Position numbers and translations under genes: made by a program
In this document: positions 18,675-27,565 of the stretch, one piece after another
Layout of the letters: every line of letters begins with the position of its first letter
Position numbering within the stretch: the stretch's first letter is position 1
The notes under the pieces: model-generated
What the model saw: only the letters and a program-made list of their open reading frames with translations
Databases searched by the model: none
Told to the model about the DNA's origin: nothing
NCBI GenBank assembly: GCA_964542165.1
Contig: CAZITQ010000012.1
Location: 10,710-74,709 of the forward strand
DNA: 64,000 nucleotides
Direction of reading: 5' to 3'
DNA from: CAYTBN01 sp964542165
GTDB lineage: Bacteria; Myxococcota_A; UBA796; UBA9615; CAYRNR01

Positions 18675-19637
18675 ATGCGAGTCAAGATCGTCTCCACCGG
18701 GCGGTATCTTCCGCCGAAGATCGAGACCTCAGTCGACCTGGCACCGAAGCTGGGCATCGACTCGGCGTGGATCGACGCCCACGCCGGCGTCGAGGAGCGG
18801 CGTGTGTCGGAGATCGGCATGGCCGAGATGGGCGCCCGCGCCGCCCGCGCAGCGCTGGGAGACGGCCCACCCCCGGACCTGATCCTCAACGCGTCGGGTG
18901 TGCCCCAGCAGGTGATCCCGGACAGCTCGGTCTACATCCAGGATGCCCTGGACATGGCCGGGGTGCCCTCCTACTCGATCCACGCCACCTGCCTCTCGTT
19001 CCTGGTGGCGCTGCACAACGCCGCGGGGCTGCTGGCCGGCGGCGCGTACGAGCGCATCCTGGTGGTGTCGTCGGACCTGGGCACCTGGGGCCGCAACTTC
19101 GACGAGCCCGAGAGCGCGGTGCTGTTCGGCGATGGCGCTGCGGCCGCCGTGGTCGAGCGACCCGACAACGGTGACGCCTGCGAGCTGTTGGCGTTCCAGA
19201 TGGGCACCTGGCCGGCCGGCGCCCACCTGACCGAGGTCCGCGGCGGGGGCACCCGCTGCCACCCCAACGACCCGGAGACCGACCGCGCGGACAACCTGTT
19301 CACCATGGACGGACCGGGCGTGTACAAGATGGCCCGCCGCCGGGTGGCGGTGATCCTCAAGAAGGTCCTGCGACAGGCGGGGATGACCCAGGACGACATC
19401 GCGCTGGTGGTCCCCCACCAGGCGTCCGGCCCCGGGGTCGAGGCCGTGGCGCACTACGGATTCCCGACCGAGAAGATCATCAACGTGGTCGGAAGCCTGG
19501 GCAACTGCGTGGCCGCCTGGTGGCCGGTGGCCGTGTCCATCGCCCAGCAGGTGGGCCGCCTGACCGGGGGGTACCCTATCCTGGGGGGTGGCACGGGCGC
19601 GGGCCTCGGGGTGGCGGGCGCGATCCTGCGCTGGTAG
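18675..19637 (+). CDS. 3-oxoacyl-ACP synthase III (KAS III/FabH)-like thiolase-fold enzyme
   Basis: 320 residues from ATG 18675, with GGAAGGAAG just upstream; an in-frame TTG/ATG extension to 18636 is less likely. The fold is that of ketoacyl synthase III. The active-site Cys is C106 in 'IHATCLSFL', the His is H248 in 'VVPHQASG', and N277 in 'GSLGNCVA' can be the third residue. Such enzymes condense acyl-CoA with malonyl-ACP or make related Claisen products. HQAS replaces the usual HQAN, and no acyl-carrier gene is adjacent, so a role in secondary or unusual lipid metabolism is as likely as the housekeeping FabH. It stands alone on the plus strand. Confidence 0.85.
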   Translation: MRVKIVSTGRYLPPKIETSVDLAPKLGIDSAWIDAHAGVEERRVSEIGMAEMGARAARAALGDGPPPDLILNASGVPQQVIPDSSVYIQDALDMAGVPSYSIHATCLSFLVALHNAAGLLAGGAYERILVVSSDLGTWGRNFDEPESAVLFGDGAAAAVVERPDNGDACELLAFQMGTWPAGAHLTEVRGGGTRCHPNDPETDRADNLFTMDGPGVYKMARRRVAVILKKVLRQAGMTQDDIALVVPHQASGPGVEAVAHYGFPTEKIINVVGSLGNCVAAWWPVAVSIAQQVGRLTGGYPILGGGTGAGLGVAGAILRW

Positions 19638-19652
19638 CGGGTCGCCGCCCGG

Positions 19653-21191
19653 CTACGTCCCCGGCTCCTTCTGGCCCAGGAGCACGGCCGACTCGGCGAA
19701 GCCCTCCTCCTGCGGATCACAGATCCGGATCACGGTGAGCTTGTCCTTGGGGACCCGCCTGAGGTCGTACATCAGACCCTTGCGCAGCGCGCGACCGCTG
19801 CGGATCGTCCGCACGGTCGGCCGGTCGAACCCCTCGGCGTCCCCGCCACAGCGCACCACCACCGCGAAGCTGCCGTCGTTGAGTTCCACCAGGGTCCCGG
19901 TGGGGTAGCGGCCGACCAGGTTGACCAGCGCCTGCACCACCAGGGGATCGAACAGCGTTCCCCGGTGGTGCCACAGCTCGTCCACCGCGGCGGCCGGGGA
20001 GAGGGCCGCTCGGGACTGCGTGTCCGTGGTCAGGGTGACGTAGGCCTCCGCCACGGCGACGATCCGGCTGAAGGGATGGAGCGGCCGGACGGGATCGTCC
20101 CAGTCCTCCTCCCCCCGTCGGCCCACCCCGAGGTGGTGCTCCAGGTTCACCACCGCCCTCAGGAGGCGGCTGGGGTGGAACCCCGGGCGGCCGAGCTGGG
20201 AGCGGAAGCCGGTCAGGGTGTGCATCGCGAGCAGGGTGTCGGCGTCGATGCCCTCGTCCTCGTCCTCGTCCTGCATCGGCAGCTCGGACAGTCCCGTGTC
20301 GTGGAACATGCCGGCGAGCCCCAGCTCGGCCAGCAACGCCCTCGGCACCTTCAGCGCCTTCCCCAGGGCCATGCTCAGGACCGCCACGTGCAGCGAGTGG
20401 GTGTACAGGCCGTGATCCTGGTCCTTGAGCAGGTTGGCGCTCAGCGCCCGCTCGCCGTCCTGCAGCGTCAGGTCGACCAGGACGTTGACGGCCTTTCGGG
20501 CCATCAGCGTCGGACCGATGCCGGTGCGGCCGAGCATGCCGAAGTACTGCTGGGTCGCGTCGATGCCCTGGCGGAACAGGTCGGGGATGCGGGCCGACTC
20601 GTCGCCGCCGTCGAGGACCTCCTCGTCCGCCTCGCGGAAGCGGTGCGGAGCGAGGGGGCGGACCCAGTCGAACCCGCGCTCCGCCAGCCACGCCTCGACC
20701 CGGTCCAGGGCACCCTCGCCGGCGTGGGTCTCGTGGGCGACCTTGGCGAAGAACTCCCGCAGCGCGTTGGGGTTCGGAGGCGGCGCGAAGGCCCAGCCGC
20801 CGATGCCCAGGTTCCCCATCCACAGCTCGAGGAACTTGATGGTCGCGGCGTTGGTGGAGTCCGCCCGTAGCCGCAGATCCCCCAGGTAGGGCTGCCCCTC
20901 GACCAGAAGCAGCCGGACCTCGCCCAGCTGGCCGTACAGGTTTCGGATCGCCTGTTCGAACTCCTCCAGCGGGCGCTTGAAGACCGCGTTCTCGGCCTCG
21001 TAGAGCTGGAAGTTGCGCTGGAGCTGGTGGAGCAGGTGCAGGGTGTTGCGACCCAGATCCCGCAGGGCCTGGAGCTGCTCGGCCTCCCGTTCCTCGCGCA
21101 GGCGGTGGATCGGATCCGCCGCCGCGTCCAGTCCCTGCACGCCGGGATCGCCGTCCGCCGCACCTTCGGTGGTCGTGCGCAGGTCGCTCAT
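19653..21191 (-). CDS. Degenerate HD-GYP/HD domain protein
   Basis: 512 residues. The N-terminal half (to about 200) is helical with no recognised domain ('LGRNTLHLLHQLQRNFQLYEAEN'). The centre resembles an HD-GYP phosphohydrolase: 'YTHSLHVAVLSMALGKALK' and the HD pair in 'GMFHDTGLSELP'. The GYP signature after 'NLEHHLGVG' is missing, so cyclic-di-GMP hydrolysis is doubtful and a binding or scaffold role is possible. The C-terminal region has beta strands ('GTLVELNDGSFAVVVRCGG'). The ATG overlaps the stop of the HEAT-repeat gene (ATGA), so the two proteins are probably made together and may form a complex. Confidence 0.78.
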   Translation of the reverse strand: MSDLRTTTEGAADGDPGVQGLDAAADPIHRLREEREAEQLQALRDLGRNTLHLLHQLQRNFQLYEAENAVFKRPLEEFEQAIRNLYGQLGEVRLLLVEGQPYLGDLRLRADSTNAATIKFLELWMGNLGIGGWAFAPPPNPNALREFFAKVAHETHAGEGALDRVEAWLAERGFDWVRPLAPHRFREADEEVLDGGDESARIPDLFRQGIDATQQYFGMLGRTGIGPTLMARKAVNVLVDLTLQDGERALSANLLKDQDHGLYTHSLHVAVLSMALGKALKVPRALLAELGLAGMFHDTGLSELPMQDEDEDEGIDADTLLAMHTLTGFRSQLGRPGFHPSRLLRAVVNLEHHLGVGRRGEEDWDDPVRPLHPFSRIVAVAEAYVTLTTDTQSRAALSPAAAVDELWHHRGTLFDPLVVQALVNLVGRYPTGTLVELNDGSFAVVVRCGGDAEGFDRPTVRTIRSGRALRKGLMYDLRRVPKDKLTVIRICDPQEEGFAESAVLLGQKEPGT

Positions 21192-23011
21192 CCGATCCGC
21201 TCCCGCCGGCTGCGCCGCAGCGCCCCGGTGACCGCGTCCTGGAAGGCGGCGCTCCCCTTGCCCTGCAGCTTCTCCAGCGCCTCGGCTGCGCGCCGGTCGG
21301 GGACCGCGCCGAGGGCCAGCGCGTACCGACAGCGGAGCTCCTCACCCTCGGAGTCCATCAGCGCCATGCGCGGGGGCCGCGCCTGCTTGATGAGCCAGTC
21401 GAGCGTGCCCTGTCCGGGCAGCTCCGCGTAGGTCCGCAGGGCCTCCACCGCCGTCTCCCGGCTCATCTCCATCAGGGAGGCGGGCGTGATCATGGCCTGG
21501 ATCGGTTCGAGGAGCTTGGGGTTGCGGGTCAGCGCGGCAGCGCGCAGGCCCAGGACCCGCACCTCGTCCGCCTGACTCGCCAGGGCCCGCTTGGCCAGAC
21601 GGGGCAGCCCGTCCTTCGAGCGGCGGGTGAGGGCCGTGGTCAGGATCCGGACCTGGGTCTCCGCGTCCGCTCCGGCGAACACCTGCCGCAGCAGCACCAT
21701 CGAGCCGTCGGGAGCGATCCGGGCCAGGGCGGTCACCAGGGCCCTGACCGAGGGGGGATCACACCGTCCCAGGAGGTCCTCGACCGCGTCCTCGTCGGGC
21801 CAGATCAGCTCGACGATCGCGTCCGCCACGGCCACCCGTCCCTCCTCGTCGGCGGTCTCGGCCAGCGCCTCGGCCAGCCAGGCGAGCTCGATCCCGGGGG
21901 CCATCCGGCGCAGGACGAACAGCACGTCGGCAGGCGTCGCGTCCCCCCGACCCACCGACGCCAGCAGCAGTCGCAGGGTGGGCCGGGTGTCGCCTTCGAC
22001 CAGCACCCGGTCCAGCTCGTCCCGCCACTCCTCGTCGCGGACGCTGCGGCGCAGGCCGAACAGGAAGCGCAGCACGCGCAGGTAGGCCTGGACCTCGCCG
22101 GCCGCCATCAGCCCGTCCCGGGTGTCCGTCAGCAACCGGCGCAGGTCCTCGGCGTCGACGGCCGGCAGGGCGGCCCGGGTGCCGGCGTCCACGCAGCGGG
22201 CGACCGCGTGACAAAGGAGGATGCCCGGGTCGAACGCCATGCTGGCGTGGAAGGCGCTGAGGGCGTCCCTCGGGAGGGCCGCGTACGAGGGCTCGCCGTG
22301 CACCCCACGGGGGCGGGGGGGGAAGGACCACTCGTCGACCCAGCGGCCCAGGAACTCCCGGGTGGTCTGGTCGGGCGTCTCGAAGGGGGCCGCCTCCGCG
22401 GCGTCCGCGGGGGGCTCGGCGATGGCCTGGACCACGAAACCCGGCTCACCCCCGCTGCCTCCCTTCGCCCGGGTTGCGGTGGCGTCGACGAACCCGGTGA
22501 CCTGGCGGTACTGGATGTGGTCGGACTTCATGCCCCACAGTCGGGTCGCCAAATCCTCCTCTTCCAGCTGCCCGATGGTCCGCTCCCCAAGGATCCGCAC
22601 CAGCTCCAGCAGCTCGTCGTCGGAGACCTCGCGGGACAGGGTGAGGACGCGGATGCCGTCCCGGTACAGCCGGAACGGGAAACCCTGCTCGCGGTCGTCG
22701 TCCCGGTAGACCCCCTCCTCCTGGGGACCCCAGAGGAATCGATCGGGACGTACCACCAGGGTGAGGGTCTCGTGCTGGCCGAAGTGGTCCGCGAACCGGC
22801 CGAGCAGGTCCTCGCGGAACATGGCCAGGGCCCGGTTGTTGGGGGCGTAGAGGCGGGCGGCGCGGGCGGTCTTGGCCAGGGACTCCAGCAGGGCGGCGAC
22901 CCCCTGGGCTGCCGGCGACAGCTCGGCGAGCCAGGTGCCGTAGGCCGCCTGGGGTTCGTGGGAACCCGCGCCCTGCTGGGGGTCTTCGTCCATGAAGGGG
23001 AAGCGTACCAT
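21188..23011 (-). CDS. HEAT-repeat-like protein paired with HD-GYP-like gene
   Basis: About 607 residues from ATG 23009-23011 (MVRFPFMDED...); a second ATG at 22991-22993 would trim six residues, and neither has a strong ribosome site. The N-terminal part resembles that of the downstream gene ('LLESLAKTARAARLYAPNNRALAMF'), suggesting a shared origin. The C-terminal half is a series of helical pairs like HEAT repeats ('DEVRVLGLRAAALTRNPKLL', 'RCRYALALGAVPDRRAAEAL'). No signal peptide, so it should be cytoplasmic. HEAT/HD-GYP pairs suggest signalling scaffolds, but no direct function is visible. It diverges from the amidase gene with about 58 bases between the starts. Confidence 0.72.
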   Translation of the reverse strand: MVRFPFMDEDPQQGAGSHEPQAAYGTWLAELSPAAQGVAALLESLAKTARAARLYAPNNRALAMFREDLLGRFADHFGQHETLTLVVRPDRFLWGPQEEGVYRDDDREQGFPFRLYRDGIRVLTLSREVSDDELLELVRILGERTIGQLEEEDLATRLWGMKSDHIQYRQVTGFVDATATRAKGGSGGEPGFVVQAIAEPPADAAEAAPFETPDQTTREFLGRWVDEWSFPPRPRGVHGEPSYAALPRDALSAFHASMAFDPGILLCHAVARCVDAGTRAALPAVDAEDLRRLLTDTRDGLMAAGEVQAYLRVLRFLFGLRRSVRDEEWRDELDRVLVEGDTRPTLRLLLASVGRGDATPADVLFVLRRMAPGIELAWLAEALAETADEEGRVAVADAIVELIWPDEDAVEDLLGRCDPPSVRALVTALARIAPDGSMVLLRQVFAGADAETQVRILTTALTRRSKDGLPRLAKRALASQADEVRVLGLRAAALTRNPKLLEPIQAMITPASLMEMSRETAVEALRTYAELPGQGTLDWLIKQARPPRMALMDSEGEELRCRYALALGAVPDRRAAEALEKLQGKGSAAFQDAVTGALRRSRRERIG

Positions 23012-23069
23012 CGGCGGTTCAGCGGTCGTAGGGGTAGGGTTTGCGGACACCCTCTGATATGACCGCCGC

Positions 23070-25985
23070 ATGAGGGACACACTCTTGGTGTTGATGCTGG
23101 CGGTCGGCCTGGTCGGGACCGCCGTCGCCGACGAGCCGGACCGGGCGACCCTCCAGGCGCGCCTGGCGTCCACGGACGCCTGGCCCGCGGGGACTCAGCT
23201 GCTCCGGGCGCAGCCCCGGGGCGTGGTCCTCGAGGTGGACCTGGATCCCGGGCGGCCCCTGGTCCCGGGGGAGCTGGATGCCCTGGTGGCGGCCGCCGAT
23301 CACGCGCTGGGCGAGGGGTACCGGGGTGTGGATCTGCGGGTGCCGAACGGGGCAGGGGAGTTCGTGCCGCTGCCTCGGCTGTTCCCCGTCCCACCCGTGC
23401 CCGACAAGGCCGCCGGAAGCCCCCTGCCCCCGCCATCCCACCCGGTCGATCCCCCCGGCTGGGGCGAGGGCGCGCTGGCGGGCCGGACGATCTACCTCTC
23501 CCAGTGCCACGGCTGGTACTGGCACGACGACTACCACGACTGGTACACCCAGCGGCCCAACCTCTTCGACACCGCCGAGGACTTCCACAACCCCGAGGCC
23601 ATGAACCAGTACCTGATGCGCTACCTGCTCAACGCGGGAGCGCGGGTGATGACGGTCAAGGAGTCGGACCTCCAGGAACAGATGGTGATCGTCGATGACG
23701 GCGACAACTCCGGCTACGAGGAGACGGGCGACTGGGAGGAGTCGGTGCAGCCCGGCTTCGCGTCGGGCCACGAACCCTACGCCCACGGCACGGACCCCTT
23801 CGAGCTGGGGGGGAATCGGTGGATCGAGACCGCCGAGGCCTCGACGGCGTCGGCCAGCTGGACGCCGGACATCCCGGCAGACGGGTACTACCAGGTCTAC
23901 GTGAGCTACAGCCAGGACGGCTCACGGGCCCCGGACGCCCACTACGTCGTGAACCACCCCGGGGGGGCCTCGGACGTGTACGTGGACCAGCGTGTCCACG
24001 GATCCACCTGGGTCTACCTGGGACGGTTCTTCTTCCGGGAGGGGAGTGATTCCGATGCCGGCTCGGTCACCCTGCTGGCCGACTCCGCGACGCCCGGGTC
24101 CATCGTGTCCGCCGACGCGGTGCGCTTCGGCGGCGGCTGGGGCGACGTGAGCCGCGGCGGCACGACCAGCGGCCACGAGCGCTGGGAGGAGGCCGCGATC
24201 TACTACACCCAGTACGCCGGTGCCCCCACCACGGTCTACGACCCCTACGGCGACGGGGACGGCAGCGATCCCTCGTCCCGTTCCCGCTTCGCCGACTGGG
24301 AGCACGAGGACGGCGAGGACGCCGTGTACTTCTCCTGGCACTCCAACGCCTGCGGCTCCTGCGGGGCGTCGGGGACCTCGACCTACGTCTACGGCCCCTG
24401 CGGCCCCGGGGAGTGCAACGACTTCACCGGCTACCCGGGCAGCGATGAGATGGCCCAGTCGATCCAGGACAGCGTGGTGCAGACCATCGATCAGCTCTGG
24501 TCCCCCGGCTGGAGCGATCGGGGGGTGCGGGTGGCCTACTTCTCGGAGGTCAGCCCGTCCAACAACGACGAGATGGAGGCCGCGCTGATCGAGCTGGCCT
24601 TCCACGACACCGAGTCGGACACCGCGCTGCTCAAACACCCCCGGTTCCGGCGGGACGTGTCGCGGGCGATGATGCACGGGATCATCGACTACCTGGCTGA
24701 CCGGGACGGCGTCCAGCTGACCCATCCCCCCGAGCCGCCGACCCACCTGCAGGTGCTCGCCGACGGGGCGGGTAGCCTGCACCTGCGCTGGGAGGCGCCG
24801 GCGTCCGGTGGCGTGCTGGGCGCGCCCGCCGACCGCTACCGGGTCTACCTGTCCCACGACGGCCGGTCCTTCCAGGAGGGGGTCGAGGTCACCTCCCGGG
24901 AGGCGGTGGTCGAGCAGCTCCACGGATACGACCCGATCTACGTGCGGGTGACCGCGGTCAACGACGGCGGCGAGTCCTTCCCCACGCCGACCCTGGGCGC
25001 GATCCCCACCCCCGAGGAGACCCGGATTCTGCTGGTGGACGGCTTCGACCGGCTGGACCGGGGATTGCTGGTGTGGCGCGACGCGGGCGGCAACGTGGAC
25101 TGGCTGACCCACATGGATCTGGAGCGGATGAACCGCTTCGACTACGCCGTCGAGCACCTCGAGGCCCTGGCGGCGGCGGGGGTGCCGGTGGACGTGGCCG
25201 ACGCCTCCCTCATCGCCGACGGCCTGGAGCTGTCGGCCGACTACGACCTCGTGGTCTGGTTCGCAGGCAACGAGTCCACCGAGGACGAGACGTTCTCGGA
25301 GACCGAGCAGGCCTGGATCGCGGCCTTCATGGACGGGGGCGGCAAGCTCTTCGTCTCCGGCGCCGAGATCGGCTGGGACCTGGACTACCGGGGCGATGGA
25401 GACGATCTGGCCTTCTACCAGGCCTACCTGCTGGCGGGGATGGCCGAGGACGACGCGGACACCTACTCGGCGGAGCCGTCGTCGGACAACATCTTCGCCG
25501 GCATCGGGGCCATGGCGTTCTCCGACGGCACCGGCGCGACCTACGACGCCCGCTACCCGGACGTGCTCGATGTGCTGGCCGGGGCGAGCACGGCCATGGT
25601 CTACGGCGGCGACCCGGGCGCGCCAGCGGCGCTCACGGCCGATGACGGGTCCCTGGTCTACCTGGGCTTCCCCTTCGAGACCCTGCTCGATGCGGGCCAG
25701 CGCGGGGAGGTGATGGCCGCCTCGCTGGCCTTCTTGCTGCCCGACTACGAGCCGCCCGAGTGGCCGGCCGGGGACGACGACGACGACGACGTGGTCGGCG
25801 ACGACGACGATGACGACGACGACTCGACCGTGCCCCAGCCCTTCGTGCGGGACGACGACGACGGGGGTTGCGAGTGCGAGACCGTGGGTGCGCGGGAGCC
25901 GGCGCTCCCCCCCCTTGCGGTCCTGGTGCTCGGAGGGGTGTTCGTTCGCCGGTGGGTCAGGGCCCGTAGTTGTGGACGCTGGTGA
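23070..25985 (+). CDS. Amidase_3-like cell-wall hydrolase with golvesin-like insert, FN3 domain and MYXO-CTERM-like tail
   Basis: 971 residues with an N-terminal signal peptide (1-18). Amidase_3 elements are visible but split: H147 in 'LSQCHGWYW', E176 in 'NPEAMNQYL', H424 in 'SWHSNACG' and catalytic E508 in 'ALIELAFHDTE'. Between them lies a beta-rich insert (about 225-355) like golvesin/Xly carbohydrate-binding modules ('GYYQVYVSYSQDGSRAPDAHY'). An FN3 domain follows (about 555-640), then an alpha/beta domain ('RILLVDGFDR') and an Asp-rich stretch. The tail has C-E-C, a hydrophobic segment and Arg residues. It should cleave the N-acetylmuramoyl-L-alanine bond of peptidoglycan. Its 3' end overlaps the convergent ccsA-like gene by 29 bases. 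Confidence 0.82.
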   Translation: MRDTLLVLMLAVGLVGTAVADEPDRATLQARLASTDAWPAGTQLLRAQPRGVVLEVDLDPGRPLVPGELDALVAAADHALGEGYRGVDLRVPNGAGEFVPLPRLFPVPPVPDKAAGSPLPPPSHPVDPPGWGEGALAGRTIYLSQCHGWYWHDDYHDWYTQRPNLFDTAEDFHNPEAMNQYLMRYLLNAGARVMTVKESDLQEQMVIVDDGDNSGYEETGDWEESVQPGFASGHEPYAHGTDPFELGGNRWIETAEASTASASWTPDIPADGYYQVYVSYSQDGSRAPDAHYVVNHPGGASDVYVDQRVHGSTWVYLGRFFFREGSDSDAGSVTLLADSATPGSIVSADAVRFGGGWGDVSRGGTTSGHERWEEAAIYYTQYAGAPTTVYDPYGDGDGSDPSSRSRFADWEHEDGEDAVYFSWHSNACGSCGASGTSTYVYGPCGPGECNDFTGYPGSDEMAQSIQDSVVQTIDQLWSPGWSDRGVRVAYFSEVSPSNNDEMEAALIELAFHDTESDTALLKHPRFRRDVSRAMMHGIIDYLADRDGVQLTHPPEPPTHLQVLADGAGSLHLRWEAPASGGVLGAPADRYRVYLSHDGRSFQEGVEVTSREAVVEQLHGYDPIYVRVTAVNDGGESFPTPTLGAIPTPEETRILLVDGFDRLDRGLLVWRDAGGNVDWLTHMDLERMNRFDYAVEHLEALAAAGVPVDVADASLIADGLELSADYDLVVWFAGNESTEDETFSETEQAWIAAFMDGGGKLFVSGAEIGWDLDYRGDGDDLAFYQAYLLAGMAEDDADTYSAEPSSDNIFAGIGAMAFSDGTGATYDARYPDVLDVLAGASTAMVYGGDPGAPAALTADDGSLVYLGFPFETLLDAGQRGEVMAASLAFLLPDYEPPEWPAGDDDDDDVVGDDDDDDDDSTVPQPFVRDDDDGGCECETVGAREPALPPLAVLVLGGVFVRRWVRARSCGRW

Positions 25986-26796
25986 CCGACGCGGGGAGGT
26001 AGCCGAACAGCAGCAGGGTCACGAAGATGCAGGCCCCACCGGCCACCACGGTCCACGCCGCAGGGCGCCCGCGCCAGCCCCGCACCAACCGCAGATGCAT
26101 GTACACCAGGTAGGCGAACCAGGTGATCAGCGACCAGACCTCCTTGCTGTCCCAGGCCCAGTAGTTGGCCCACGCCTCGTAGGCCCACAGCGACCCGAAG
26201 ATCAACCCCGCGGTCAGGAAGGGGAAACCCAGCGCGATGATGCGGTGGGTGAACTGGTCGACGGTGTCGAGGGCCTCGTCCGACAGCTTGTCGAAGCGCC
26301 CACCAACCAGGTAGATCGCAGATGCCAGCATGGCCAGCGCCAGGGAGCCGTACCCGAAGAGGTAGACGATCACGTGGGGTACGAACCAGGGGCTCTGCAG
26401 CGCCGGGGGCAGGTCGGTCTGGAAGTCGCTGGCGCGCAGTCCCATCACCAGGATCACCACAACCGCCACGCAGGACAGCGCCCCGAACAGCTGGACCAGG
26501 GCGGCCCCGGCCCTGCGCAGGACGTCCAGTCCCCCGGAGATGTGGATCAGCAGGTAGGAGATGGGCAGGCACAGCGCCAGGACCAGGTAGACCTCGTACA
26601 GGGTCTGGAAGGGGGCGTGGTCGACCTCGACACCGCGCAGGTAGAGGGTCACGCCCAGCACGATCGCCCCCAGGATCATCCCGACGTTCGCCAGGTGGCC
26701 CGCGATTCCGCCCCGGCGCAGGGCCGCCACCAGATAAGCCGGCGCCAGGACACCGAAGAAACCTGCGCTGACCACGTGTAGCTGGGCCGACGTCAC
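25957..26796 (-). CDS. CcsA/ResC-like cytochrome c biogenesis (heme-handling) protein
   Basis: About 279 residues from GTG 26794-26796, with GGAGAG upstream. It has about seven to eight membrane segments and the Trp-rich WWD-like motif 'WAYEAWANYWAWDSKEVW', the heme-binding signature of CcsA/CcmC-type heme lyases; conserved His residues flank it ('HVIVYLFGYGS', 'HRIIALGFPF', 'YMHLRLV'). In system II maturation such a protein moves heme across the membrane and attaches it to CXXCH sites. No ccsB (ResB) gene is visible in the window. It is divergent from a gene set encoding 19 heme-binding motifs, which fits a dedicated maturation role. The start codon is uncertain by a few residues. Confidence 0.85.
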   Translation of the reverse strand: MTSAQLHVVSAGFFGVLAPAYLVAALRRGGIAGHLANVGMILGAIVLGVTLYLRGVEVDHAPFQTLYEVYLVLALCLPISYLLIHISGGLDVLRRAGAALVQLFGALSCVAVVVILVMGLRASDFQTDLPPALQSPWFVPHVIVYLFGYGSLALAMLASAIYLVGGRFDKLSDEALDTVDQFTHRIIALGFPFLTAGLIFGSLWAYEAWANYWAWDSKEVWSLITWFAYLVYMHLRLVRGWRGRPAAWTVVAGGACIFVTLLLFGYLPASVTSVHNYGP

Positions 26797-26956
26797 GGTC
26801 ACCTCTCCTCGCGGCCCGGATCGATCCGCACCGCTCGCGCGCAAGAGAATAACCACGGATCGCGCGTCGCGCAGGTTTTTGCTCGCGGGGGGCGCGCGCG
26901 TTGGGGGAAATTCCACGAGTCGACTAGACTGTGCGACTTGGACCGGAGGAGGCGAC

Positions 26957-27565
26957 ATGGAGCTGGTGAGGGCGAAGGTGCCCTGGTTGTCATTGGGGCT
27001 GGGTGTGGTGCTCGTCACCGCGTTGACGGCCGTGCCTCCCGGGGGCGGGGCGTCGGGTCTACCCCACGGGCTGACCCCGGAGCAGTCGGACTGCACCCGT
27101 TGCCACGACAAGGAGGTGTTCGCGACCATCCACAAGACACAGGTGCACCAGGACGGGAGCTTCCCCCTCACCGGCGAGCACGGTCAGGTGGCCTGCAAGG
27201 CCTGCCACGACGTGGACGTCGGGTTCGACAACCTGTCCGGAGAGTGCTCCCTGTGCCACAAGGTCCGCGACGGTCACCGCCGGCTGGTGGGGGACGACTG
27301 CGGCGCCTGCCACACACCGCGGGGGTGGTTTCCCAACCGGTTCCGGCACGTGACCACCGGGTGGCCGCTGACCGGGGCCCACCGGGCCGCCAGCTGCGAG
27401 GAGTGTCACGCCATCGGCTTCCCGATCGTGCCCACGGACTGCGCCTACTGCCACGAGGCGGACTTCCGCCGCGCCGGCGCGGACGAGCACGAGCGCATGG
27501 ACATCATGAACTGCGACCTCTGCCACAACACACACGGGTGGGAACATGTCCGCTATCCGCACTGA
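26957..27565 (+). CDS. Seven-heme periplasmic c-type cytochrome
   Basis: 202 residues from ATG 26957, behind a strong GGAGGAGG site. An N-terminal hydrophobic segment (about 10-30) is a Sec signal. Seven CXXCH heme sites are visible: CTRCH, CKACH, CSLCH, CGACH, CEECH, CAYCH and CDLCH. Many are preceded by 'H..FPLTG.H' type spacers typical of deltaproteobacterial multiheme cytochromes. It should carry electrons in the periplasm. Its last 20 bases overlap the start of the barrel gene, followed by a 12-heme gene 4 bases later; this order fits a periplasmic cytochrome feeding an outer-membrane porin-cytochrome complex. The role as electron conduit is inference from gene order. Confidence 0.9.
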   Translation: MELVRAKVPWLSLGLGVVLVTALTAVPPGGGASGLPHGLTPEQSDCTRCHDKEVFATIHKTQVHQDGSFPLTGEHGQVACKACHDVDVGFDNLSGECSLCHKVRDGHRRLVGDDCGACHTPRGWFPNRFRHVTTGWPLTGAHRAASCEECHAIGFPIVPTDCAYCHEADFRRAGADEHERMDIMNCDLCHNTHGWEHVRYPH

